DNA of 64,000 nt. Source: Jingyaoa shaoxingensis (GTDB lineage: Bacteria > Bacillota > Clostridia > Lachnospirales > Lachnospiraceae). Each line of letters opens with the position of its first letter. Positions within the stretch are counted from its first letter, which is position 1. The translations under genes and the position numbers were made by a program. The notes under the pieces are model-generated. The model was not told the origin of the DNA, did no database searches, and was given only the letters and a program-made list of their open reading frames with translations. The DNA lies in assembly GCF_014385005.1 (NCBI RefSeq), contig NZ_JACRSZ010000001.1:186001-250000 (forward strand). Direction: 5' to 3'. Below are positions 40,840 through 48,830 of this stretch, piece after piece.

Positions 40840-41685
40840 TCAGCTTTTCGCCAGTTTCTTTGCCACCAATCCAGACAGGCTGTTGATTGCTACTACCAGT
40901 ATCAGAAGGATGACCGCTGTGGCATAGGATTCATCTACATGAAGACCCTCACTGGATAAGTTATACATATGTACTGCCAGAGTACGTCCTGATCCCATCA
41001 GTCCGGACAGGCTGTGCGGAACCTGCGCCACAGTTCCCGCTGTATAGATGAGGGCCGCCGTCTCTCCCACAATTCGTCCAACTGCCAGAATCACACCTGC
41101 CAGAATACCAGGGATTGCGGTCGGCAGGATCACGCTGAATACTGTTCGCAGCTTTCCAGCCCCCAGTCCAAAACTTCCTTCCCTGTAAGAATCCGGTACG
41201 GATTTTAAAGCCTCTTCTGTAGTTCTCATAATCAGTGGCAGAATCATAATCGCCAGAGTAAATGCACCAGCCAGTATGGAGTTACCCCATTTCAAATAAG
41301 TAACAAAAAACAGGAAGCCAAACAGACCGTATACAATAGAAGGTATTCCGGAAAGTGTCTCTGTAGTCAAACGGATCACTTTCACAAATTTGTTGCCCCG
41401 TTTCGCATACTCTACCAGATAGATGGCAGAGAAAATACCAAACGGTACGGCAATTACCAGAGATACCAGGGTCATAATAAGGGTATTAATAATGGCCGGC
41501 ATCATGGATACATTATCCGAAGTATACTCCCATGCAAACAGAGACGGCTTCAGATGTGGTACCCCTTTGATCAGAATGTAAGCGATCAGAAACAGTAATA
41601 CAGAAAAGGTGATCACAGCTGCCAGCATAACCAGAATCACAAGAATCAGTGATCCGGTATGGCCTTTATATTTTTTCAAATTCAT
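40840..41685 (-). CDS. pstA: Phosphate ABC transporter permease PstA
   Basis: 281 residues, six membrane segments. Landmarks are ETLSGIPSIVYGLFGFLFFV and the coupling loop KSVPDSYREGSFGLGAGKLR. It pairs with PstC to form the phosphate channel. The stop-to-start distance from pstC is 2 bp, so translation is coupled. Confidence 0.96.
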   Translation of the reverse strand: MNLKKYKGHTGSLILVILVMLAAVITFSVLLFLIAYILIKGVPHLKPSLFAWEYTSDNVSMMPAIINTLIMTLVSLVIAVPFGIFSAIYLVEYAKRGNKFVKVIRLTTETLSGIPSIVYGLFGFLFFVTYLKWGNSILAGAFTLAIMILPLIMRTTEEALKSVPDSYREGSFGLGAGKLRTVFSVILPTAIPGILAGVILAVGRIVGETAALIYTAGTVAQVPHSLSGLMGSGRTLAVHMYNLSSEGLHVDESYATAVILLILVVAINSLSGLVAKKLAKS

Positions 41686-41687
41686 GT

Positions 41688-42551
41688 TTATGCATCCCCT
41701 TTCCGGTTGTTCAGACAGGCAATGGTAAAGTTAATAATCAGAATAAAGATAAACAGTACTACTGCCGTAGCAATCAGTGCTTCTCTGTGAAGTCCGGTTG
41801 CATAACCCATTTCCAGAACGATGTTAGTGGTCAGGGTTCGTACTCCCTGTAAAATACTGTTTGGCACTCGTGCCTGATTTCCTGCTACCATCATAACTGC
41901 CATTGTTTCACCAATGGCACGCCCGATTCCCAGAACCACACCTGCCATGATACCGGACTTTGCTGCAGGAATCATTACAGTAAAAATACTGCGTTCTTTT
42001 GTTGCTCCCAGAGCCAGTGCTCCTTCAAAATAAGCTCTCGATACGGTACGCAGAGAACTTTCTGTTACTCCGATGATGGTTGGCAGAATCATCATGCCAA
42101 GAAGAATAGAAGATGTTAAAATACTGCTTCCATTGGTTTTTCCCTGGAATAAAGTACGGATTACCGGAACCAGTACCACCAGTCCGAAGAATCCATATAC
42201 AATAGAAGGAATTCCTGCAAGAAGTTCAGTTGCCATCTTCAGAGGTCTGTAGATTTTCTTTGGGCAATACTCTGCCATAAATACAGAAGTAAGAATACCC
42301 ACCGGTACACCGATCACAATCGCTCCGGCGGTTACATAGATACTTCCGAGAATCATTGGGAAGATACCAAAGATATCATTTCCCGGTTTCCATTTTGTTC
42401 CAAGTAAGAATTTGAATACACCGATTTTTCCCATAGCCGGCAGACCGTTTGCAAACAAAAATACACAAATCAGCACTACTGCCAGTACAGAAGCACAGGC
42501 GGCAATGAAAAATACCGCCTGCATTATCAGTTCTTTAAAGTTTGACTTCAT
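41688..42551 (-). CDS. pstC: Phosphate ABC transporter permease PstC
   Basis: 287 residues, six membrane segments; GTKWKPGNDIFGIFPMILGS, ATELLAGIPSIVYGFFGLVV and the coupling loop RTVSRAYFEGALALGATKER are PstC signatures. It lies 27 bp after the permuted pstS. Confidence 0.96.
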   Translation of the reverse strand: MKSNFKELIMQAVFFIAACASVLAVVLICVFLFANGLPAMGKIGVFKFLLGTKWKPGNDIFGIFPMILGSIYVTAGAIVIGVPVGILTSVFMAEYCPKKIYRPLKMATELLAGIPSIVYGFFGLVVLVPVIRTLFQGKTNGSSILTSSILLGMMILPTIIGVTESSLRTVSRAYFEGALALGATKERSIFTVMIPAAKSGIMAGVVLGIGRAIGETMAVMMVAGNQARVPNSILQGVRTLTTNIVLEMGYATGLHREALIATAVVLFIFILIINFTIACLNNRKGDA

Positions 42552-42578
42552 ACAACTGCTCCTATTTATCCGGGATCC

Positions 42579-43439
42579 TTATTTTGCCAGATCTCCCCAT
42601 GTGGTTACTTCACCTACATAAATGTTCTTTACCTGGTCTGTTGTAAGATCATCTGTCGGGTTATCATTATTTACAATAATTGCAATACCATCGTTTGCGA
42701 TTGTGGTAGCGGTAAGACCTGCTTCCAGTTCTTCGTCTTTCAGATCTCTGGATGCCATTCCGATGTCGCAGATACCGTCGATTGCGGATGTCATACCTGT
42801 GGTGGAATCACTCTGCTGAATCTCGATCTCAGCATTTGGATTTACTTCTGCGTAAGCTTCTTTTAATTTTTCCATAACCGGTGTTACAGAAGAAGAACCT
42901 GCTACTACTACTTTTCCTTCTGGCTGTGTAAACTCTGCTTCTGTTGAATCAACAGCAATATATCCGTTCTCTTCTACTACTGCCTGTCCTTCCGGGCTTA
43001 AGATGTAATCAATGAAATCCTGAGCCACATCACTCACTTCTCCGTTGGTTGCAATGTTGAATGGTCTGGATACTTTATATTCTCCGGATTTGATGTTTTC
43101 TGCTGTTGCTTCTACTCCATCGATCTTAACTGCTTTCACGCTGTCATTTAAAGATCCAAGGGAGATATAACCGATGGCATCCACATTGCCTGCTACGGTA
43201 GACATCATAACTGCTGTATTATTTGTAATTTCTGCTTCTTCTGTTGTGTTATCTACTTTATTGCCATCTGCATCTTTTTCTTCTACACCAAACAGTTCAA
43301 TGAAAGCTCCTCTTGTACCGGATCCATCCTCTCTGGATACTACAGTAATTGGATCACTGCCAAGGTCTGCTGCCATAGTTGGCACTGCCATTCCTGTTGC
43401 CATTACTGCTGCTAAAGCCATCACTGCTATTTTTTTCAT
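42579..43439 (-). CDS. pstS: Phosphate-binding protein PstS, circularly permuted
   Basis: 286 residues; signal peptide about 1-23 (ends TMA), no lipobox. All PstS motifs are present but in swapped order. Residues 31-46 hold the loop that normally lies mid-protein (ITVVSREDGSGTRGAF), followed by GYISLGSL and the segment that normally ends the protein (DFIDYILSPEGQAVVEENGY, 141-160). Then come the motifs that normally start it: VVVAGSSSVTPVMEKL (177-192), DIGMASRDLKDEEL and NDGIAIIVNNDN. The protein ends TTWGDLAK, which would run straight into the N-terminal GSDPITVVSRED in a standard PstS. The original termini are joined through STEAEFTQPEGK. Operon position ahead of pstC confirms the role. 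Confidence 0.92.
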   Translation of the reverse strand: MKKIAVMALAAVMATGMAVPTMAADLGSDPITVVSREDGSGTRGAFIELFGVEEKDADGNKVDNTTEEAEITNNTAVMMSTVAGNVDAIGYISLGSLNDSVKAVKIDGVEATAENIKSGEYKVSRPFNIATNGEVSDVAQDFIDYILSPEGQAVVEENGYIAVDSTEAEFTQPEGKVVVAGSSSVTPVMEKLKEAYAEVNPNAEIEIQQSDSTTGMTSAIDGICDIGMASRDLKDEELEAGLTATTIANDGIAIIVNNDNPTDDLTTDQVKNIYVGEVTTWGDLAK

Positions 43440-43540
43440 AATGATTATCCTCTTTCTGCAGGGTCTCTATTTTTAGTTTTTTATTTTTCTTTTTGTTTTT
43501 TCTTTTCTCTCAATCACCCTACGCCAGTTATATTATCAGT

Positions 43541-43597
43541 GGAATGTAAAATTCATTACCATCTGAATGTAAAAAATATGTAAGTTTGCAGTAAAAA
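43541..43597 (-). promoter_or_regulatory. Pho-box promoter of the pst operon
   Basis: Plus-strand ATGTAAA/ATGTAAG units begin at 43544, 43567 and 43578, with a degenerate unit between, giving an 11-bp period; the minus strand reads TTACAT repeats. An A/T-rich -10 (ATAATAT) follows. Probably bound by a PhoP/PhoB-type response regulator. Confidence 0.75.
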
Positions 43598-43636
43598 ACA
43601 CCCAGACGAAAAAGTACTCTTTTTTCATCTGAGTGT
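43598..43636 (-). terminator. Terminator of the murI-pyr operon
   Basis: ACACTCAGATGAAAAA pairs with TTTTTCGTCTGGGTGT and runs into TTTTTT; it abuts the pst Pho boxes. Confidence 0.8.
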
Positions 43637-43696
43637 CTGTTATGGTTACTTCAACTAATTATGTACCAGTGCTCCGCCATCGTTCATTCCCAATGG

Positions 43697-44602
43697 CTAG
43701 ATGATTCCTCGAATCTCTTCTATACTTTCGTATCCGTTATCTTCCAGATATTTTTCCATTCCGTCTATGATATCCATGCTGATATCTGGCTTCATAAAAG
43801 TAGCGGTACCTACCTGAATTACTGTAGCGCCTGCCATGATGAATTCGATGGCGTCCTGCCAGGTGGTGATGCCTCCCAGTCCCATAACCGGGATGTTTAC
43901 TGCATGGCTGACCTGATGTACCATACGCAGGGCAATCGGCTTAATGGCAGGACCGGAAAGTCCGGCATATGTATTATTAAATACCGGTTTCTTTTTCTGC
44001 AGATCAATTGCCATGGCAAGGAAGGTGTTGGTCAGGGATACACCATCTGCCCCTTCTTCTTCGCACATTTTTGCCAGAGATACGATGTCTTCTGCATTTG
44101 GAGATAATTTTACCACCAGCTTGTGACGGCATATCTCACGGATCTTCCGCACGATCTCTCTCGCTACCTCTGTCTTGGTTCCAAAATTCATTCCGCCGCT
44201 TTTTACATTCGGACAGGAAATATTCAGTTCCAGAATATCCAGATCCACCTGATTTAGTTTCTCCATTCCCTTCAGGTAATCTTCGATGGAATGACCGCCC
44301 AGATTCACAATATTTACCAGATTCTTCTGATTGATCCAGTCCAGATCCTTTTCAATAAAGGCATCTACACCTGGATTCTCCAGACCTACACTGTTCATAA
44401 TACCGCTTGGTGTCTCCCAGATACGAATCCCGTCATTTCCGCCATGAGGATGCTCCAGAAGTCCCTTGGAGCATAAGCCTCCCAGACGTTCAATATCAAA
44501 ATATTCATTTAATTCTCTTCCAAATCCACAGGTTCCGGAAGCAAGTACCACCGGATTCTTGAACTCTACTCCGGCAAATGTCGTCTTCAGTCTGCTACTC
44601 AT
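43697..44602 (-). CDS. pyrD: Dihydroorotate dehydrogenase, catalytic subunit (type 1B)
   Basis: 301 residues, FMN TIM barrel that oxidises dihydroorotate to orotate in pyrimidine synthesis. Class 1B features are [18 protein letters not shown] with the catalytic cysteine, [13 protein letters not shown] and [18 protein letters not shown]. It partners PyrK and uses NAD. ATG at 44602 overlaps the pyrK stop by 8 nt, with AGGTG upstream. Confidence 0.96.
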   Translation of the reverse strand: MSSRLKTTFAGVEFKNPVVLASGTCGFGRELNEYFDIERLGGLCSKGLLEHPHGGNDGIRIWETPSGIMNSVGLENPGVDAFIEKDLDWINQKNLVNIVNLGGHSIEDYLKGMEKLNQVDLDILELNISCPNVKSGGMNFGTKTEVAREIVRKIREICRHKLVVKLSPNAEDIVSLAKMCEEEGADGVSLTNTFLAMAIDLQKKKPVFNNTYAGLSGPAIKPIALRMVHQVSHAVNIPVMGLGGITTWQDAIEFIMAGATVIQVGTATFMKPDISMDIIDGMEKYLEDNGYESIEEIRGII

Positions 44603-45314
44603 TGCCAAACACCTCGCTTCCTAAAAATACCGGTCCGTCCTTGCAGACCTTCTTATTGCCTCCACTGGTCTTGCAGGTGCATACCAGACAGGCTCCGATT
44701 CCGCATGCCATGCGGTTCTCCATAGATACATACAGAGGCGCTGTTGCACCCACTTTCTGACATTTTTCATATAATACCTTCATCATAATGCCAGGTCCAC
44801 AGGTACAGATGGCATCATAATCACATGGATTGATATCATCCGTTACAAAACCGCCTACGTTAACAATCACATTGTCTGCAACTGCCTTGTATTCCTCAAT
44901 GAGAATCGGTTCTCCTGAAAAGCCCAGATATACATCTACCTGCACTTCCGGGTCTGCTGCCTTGTAGGTCTTCGCCGCAAGGAAAAGCGGTGCAATTCCA
45001 ACGCCACCTCCCACAAGGGCAATCTTCTTCTTTCCCGCAAGTTCCGGGAATCCGTTGCCGTGAGGTCCGTCCAATGTGATCTCTGCTCCTGCTTCCAGTT
45101 CTGATAACAGCTTTGTTCCTTTTCCGATTACTTTATATAAAAAGCTGACGCTCTTTTCATCTGCATCAAATACACTGATCGGTCTGGATAATACCGGATA
45201 GGTATCCCATGCACGGAGCATATAAAACTGTCCCATACGGGCATCATTGTCCTGTTCTGCCTTCATCAGGAAAAAATCCTGATCCACTTTCTGATTACTG
45301 AGTATTTTTCCCAT
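44595..45314 (-). CDS. pyrK: Dihydroorotate dehydrogenase electron-transfer subunit
   Basis: 239 residues. FAD-binding ferredoxin-reductase domain ([43 protein letters not shown]) and a C-terminal 2Fe-2S cluster with cysteines in [12 protein letters not shown] and VCKDGP. It passes electrons from PyrD to NAD. Lies 24 bp after pyrC. Confidence 0.95.
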   Translation of the reverse strand: MGKILSNQKVDQDFFLMKAEQDNDARMGQFYMLRAWDTYPVLSRPISVFDADEKSVSFLYKVIGKGTKLLSELEAGAEITLDGPHGNGFPELAGKKKIALVGGGVGIAPLFLAAKTYKAADPEVQVDVYLGFSGEPILIEEYKAVADNVIVNVGGFVTDDINPCDYDAICTCGPGIMMKVLYEKCQKVGATAPLYVSMENRMACGIGACLVCTCKTSGGNKKVCKDGPVFLGSEVFGNE

Positions 45315-45338
45315 TCTATACTTTCTCCCTTAACTGAC

Positions 45339-46607
45339 TTATCCTGCCTGATACACAATCTTACCGCCACAGATGGTATACTGCACCTTCCCGGTCAGTT
45401 CCATACCGATAAACGGTGAGTTATTCGCCTTAGAATAAAAATGATCTTCTACCGTCCATTTCTTATCCGGATCAAAGAGTACAAGATCCGCTGGTCCTCC
45501 TTCTGTAACACGTCCTGCATTCAGATGATATAACATCGCCGGATTAATTGTCATCTTCTCTAGCAGATCGATCAGTTCCAGTTCTCCTGTCTTTACCAGA
45601 TTCGTGATCCCCAGTGCCAGTGACGTTTCCAGACCGATCATACCGCTTGGTGCATCTTTGATATCCTTTGCTTTTTCCTCTCTGCTGTGAGGTGCATGGT
45701 CGGTTGCAATGATATTTAAGGTACCGTCTTTTAATCCTTCGATAATTGCCCGCCGGTCTGCTTCCGTACGAAGCGGCGGGTTCACCCTTGCCAGTGCTCC
45801 CTTTTCCAGTACCAGATCTTCTGTCGCTGAAAAATGCTGCGGTGTGACTTCTCCATAAATTCTTCCGCCTCTTCTCCAGCACTGACGCACTGCTTCCACA
45901 GACTCTGCGCTGCTGATATGCTGAATAACCGTCTTGGCACGAGTCTGAAGGGTCAGCTCACAGTCTCTTCGTACCATTTCATACTCAGATCTTGCCGGTG
46001 CACCTCCATAATTCAGCTTTTCTGATACTTTTCCCTGATTCACGCCCGGGCGCTCAATCAGATCTGGGTCCTCTTCATGAAGACTGATCGGAACATCCAG
46101 CTCTGCTGCCAGTTCCATGGCTGCCTTCACCGTCTTGGCGTCTTTAATTGGAATACCGTCATCTGTGAATCCTACAGCACCTGCCTTCAGCAGGTCTCTG
46201 AAATCCGTCAGATTCTTCCCGTCAAAGGCTTTCGTCACTGCTGCTGTGGCATAAACATGGATATTCGTTTTCTTTCCTTTGTCCACAATATACGAAACCG
46301 TATCCACATTATCAGCAACCGGTTTCGTATTTGCCATGCAGACTACAGAGGTAAAGCCTCCGGCCGCCGCTGCATGGGCACCACTGTAGATATCTTCTTT
46401 ATAAGTCAGTCCCGGATCACGAAAATGTACATGGGTATCCACCAGTCCCGGTGATGCCACCAGTCCCTTTCCATCCAGTACCTGATCCTCTGCCTTCGTC
46501 TCCACTGTTCCAATTGCCGTAATCTTCCCATTCTCGATCCCAATATCTCCTGTCATATCTGTTGCGGATGCCGGATCCAGAATTCTCACATTTTTAATAA
46601 CAAACAT
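45339..46607 (-). CDS. pyrC: Dihydroorotase
   Basis: 422 residues, zinc amidohydrolase that closes carbamoyl-aspartate to dihydroorotate. Metal ligands: DTHVHFRDPG (two His), LHEEDPD (His), TDHAPHSREEK (catalytic Asp and His), and the final HLNAGRVTEGGPADLVLFD. Type I (PyrC of Gram-positive) length. Adjacent to pyrK and pyrD. No PyrR-type attenuator was seen. Confidence 0.95.
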   Translation of the reverse strand: MFVIKNVRILDPASATDMTGDIGIENGKITAIGTVETKAEDQVLDGKGLVASPGLVDTHVHFRDPGLTYKEDIYSGAHAAAAGGFTSVVCMANTKPVADNVDTVSYIVDKGKKTNIHVYATAAVTKAFDGKNLTDFRDLLKAGAVGFTDDGIPIKDAKTVKAAMELAAELDVPISLHEEDPDLIERPGVNQGKVSEKLNYGGAPARSEYEMVRRDCELTLQTRAKTVIQHISSAESVEAVRQCWRRGGRIYGEVTPQHFSATEDLVLEKGALARVNPPLRTEADRRAIIEGLKDGTLNIIATDHAPHSREEKAKDIKDAPSGMIGLETSLALGITNLVKTGELELIDLLEKMTINPAMLYHLNAGRVTEGGPADLVLFDPDKKWTVEDHFYSKANNSPFIGMELTGKVQYTICGGKIVYQAG

Positions 46608-46624
46608 CTGTCTTCTCCCGTTCT

Positions 46625-47068
46625 CTAACTCAGATGAAACTCCTGATTGTTCTTTGACTTGATATTCAAATTAATCGTACAGTCTGCCATATGTTCATAG
46701 TTCAGATCCAGAATATAGCGTACTTCGATATCAATGTTCTCCTCTGTGGTATTCACATCAATATTGGTAGCTGAGATCCCCACCATCAGATTGCCAAACG
46801 GAGTACTGTAGCAGGTCATGTTCTTTTTGTCTTTTTCAAAAATCATATGCACATTGGTCAGTCCTTTTTTGGTGACTTCCATGCCATGCTCATCCAGCTT
46901 GATCAGATTCTGAATCTTCCCGTCCATCCCCTCTACTACCTCTTCATAGGTGATATAGTGCTTATTACCTTTTTTCAGGTACTTGCCATGGGTGACGATC
47001 TCCACCTCATCCTGATCATCGGTCATCATCTGCATGCCTTTTACACTTACCAGAACTTCTTCTGTCAT
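46625..47068 (-). CDS. DUF1934 beta-barrel protein
   Basis: 147 residues, predicted mostly beta (lipocalin-like family DUF1934): VSVKGMQMMTDDQDEVEIVT at the start and YSTPFGNLMVGISATNIDV in the second half. No signal peptide. Function is not established. It sits between murI and pyrC in the same transcript; the link with murI is frequent in Firmicutes as far as I recall. Confidence 0.8.
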   Translation of the reverse strand: MTEEVLVSVKGMQMMTDDQDEVEIVTHGKYLKKGNKHYITYEEVVEGMDGKIQNLIKLDEHGMEVTKKGLTNVHMIFEKDKKNMTCYSTPFGNLMVGISATNIDVNTTEENIDIEVRYILDLNYEHMADCTINLNIKSKNNQEFHLS

Positions 47069-47080
47069 ATTACTTCCTTC

Positions 47081-47896
47081 CTAATACTCTTCTATGTTAA
47101 TCTTCTTCGCCCTGTCAATATCAATCGGCAGAATGGCATTGGCAAAATCACGGAAACTCTCTGCCGCATCACTGACAAAGAACTCATACGGATTCTCCCC
47201 TTCCGGTACACTGTCACTGGCAATTTCATACTCATTCAGCAATTCGTGAAGCTGAAGTGCTGTCTCATATGCCGGATTCACCAGTGTCACCTTTTCACCC
47301 ATCAGTTCCCCGATCATGGAGCGGAGTAACGGATAATGGGTACATCCCAAAATCAATGTATCGATATCTTTATCCTTCAGTTCCTCCAGATAACGGGCTG
47401 CCACTTCTCTGGTCACCGGATCCTTTCTCCAGCCTTCCTCTACCAGTGGTACAAACAGCGGACATGCTTTGCCAATCACCTCAGCCTGTGGCTTGATCTG
47501 ATGAATAAAATCCGTATACAGTCCGCTGGCAATGGTTCCCTTTGTGGCAATTACACCGATCCGGTTATTCTTTGTTGTCTTACACGCAACCTTGGCTCCC
47601 GGTTTTACCACGCCAATGATCGGAATATCCACTTCCTTCTGCATCTCTTCCAACGCCAGTGCACTTGCTGTATTACAGGCTATCACCAGTGCCTTCACAT
47701 CCTGGGTCTGAAGGAAATGAACAATCTGTCTGGAAAACCGTATGATGGTCTCTTTTGATTTATTTCCATATGGGAGTCTTGCCGTATCACCAAAATAAAT
47801 AATACGCTCGTTTGGAATATTTCTCATAATTTCCCGCACCACAGTCAGACCGCCAATACCAGAATCAAATACCCCAATTGGTTTGTCTTTTTCCAT
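47081..47896 (-). CDS. murI: Glutamate racemase
   Basis: 271 residues; makes D-glutamate for peptidoglycan. Both catalytic cysteines are visible, in ACNTASA and GCTHYPLL, with the start IGVFDSGIGGLTV and FGDTARLPYGNKS. First gene of murI-DUF1934-pyrC-pyrK-pyrD, with its own promoter at 47934-47962. Confidence 0.96.
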   Translation of the reverse strand: MEKDKPIGVFDSGIGGLTVVREIMRNIPNERIIYFGDTARLPYGNKSKETIIRFSRQIVHFLQTQDVKALVIACNTASALALEEMQKEVDIPIIGVVKPGAKVACKTTKNNRIGVIATKGTIASGLYTDFIHQIKPQAEVIGKACPLFVPLVEEGWRKDPVTREVAARYLEELKDKDIDTLILGCTHYPLLRSMIGELMGEKVTLVNPAYETALQLHELLNEYEIASDSVPEGENPYEFFVSDAAESFRDFANAILPIDIDRAKKINIEEY

Positions 47897-47933
47897 TTTA
47901 AATAGTCACCTTTCTGATTTACAGAGTAGTTAC

Positions 47934-47962
47934 AGTATACTGCACCCCCTGAAAAAATTCAA
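47934..47962 (-). promoter_or_regulatory. Promoter of the murI-pyr operon
   Basis: Minus strand TTGAAT, 17-base spacer, TATACT, about 40 bases before the murI ATG. Confidence 0.7.
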
Positions 47963-47968
47963 CCATGG

Positions 47969-48613
47969 TCAGAAGATCACCGGTTCTTTCTCGATAAATG
48001 CAAAAGACAGATTCTTCTCTTCCTCCCATCCAGCCTTGCCACTGGTGGCTTCTGTCACTGCTTCTTTTAATTCTGTGATCTTTTCCTCTTCCACAAGAAG
48101 CTGTAATTTTACCACGTCCGTATACTGGGAATCTATGATTGGGATTCCTCTCTGTCCCAGCAAATACTGCAGTTTCCCCACGCCATTGTAGTCTGTCCGG
48201 ATAGTGATTCTGCTGCCCTTCGTCTTTTCGATGATGATGCTTTGTTTCAGACCTTCCTGCACACTTCTGGAATAAGCCCTTACCAGACCTCCTGTTCCCA
48301 GCAGTGTTCCTCCAAAATATCTGGTTACCACTACTGCCACATTATGCACGTCTTCTCCCAGAAGTACATCTAGCATCGGTCGCCCCGCCGTTCCCTGCGG
48401 CTCTCCGTCATCACTGCACCTTTGTATCTCCTGCCGCTCTCCAATCACAAAAGCAAAACAGTTGTGTGTGGCATTCCAGTATTTCTTTTTTAATCCTGCA
48501 ATAAATTCCAGTGCCTCATCCTCTGAATCCACCGGTTTTACTGTTGCAATAAAACGGGACTTTTTCTCAATCAGCTCCCCTTCTCCGCCTTCATATACGA
48601 TCTTTGTTCCCAT
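47969..48613 (-). CDS. YigZ/IMPACT family protein
   Basis: 214 residues. The N-terminal IMPACT domain shows KKSRFIATVKPVDSEDEALE, ATHNCFAFVIG, SDDGEPQGTAGRPML and VVVTRYFGGTLLGTGGLVRAY; a C-terminal ferredoxin-like domain (DUF1949) follows. Proposed roles in translation or stress response are not settled. Divergent from the penicillin-binding protein gene. Confidence 0.93.
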   Translation of the reverse strand: MGTKIVYEGGEGELIEKKSRFIATVKPVDSEDEALEFIAGLKKKYWNATHNCFAFVIGERQEIQRCSDDGEPQGTAGRPMLDVLLGEDVHNVAVVVTRYFGGTLLGTGGLVRAYSRSVQEGLKQSIIIEKTKGSRITIRTDYNGVGKLQYLLGQRGIPIIDSQYTDVVKLQLLVEEEKITELKEAVTEATSGKAGWEEEKNLSFAFIEKEPVIF

Positions 48614-48830
48614 GTAATCTCCTAAAATGTTACTTTCATTTCTATATGCTCTGGTTATTTTATCATACTTTTTCTCTCTGGAACAGACCCGGTCGTGATT
48701 TTGCCAGATTCCTTCTGGCTCTTTTTTTTATCTGTATATTTTGGTATACTGTGGGTAAAGTATCAGAAGAATGGTCTGATATCATTACTGAAATTTTTAA
48801 TCTAAGACACAAAGGCAGGATATTTACCAT

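Noticed and set aside
42579..43439. PstS gene broken by a frameshift or truncation
   Set aside because: The frame is continuous, both halves are complete, and the ends fit each other as expected for circular permutation.
46608..47968. PyrR-binding attenuator in the murI-pyr operon
   Set aside because: No PyrR-type anti-antiterminator sequence seen in the short gaps or the murI leader.
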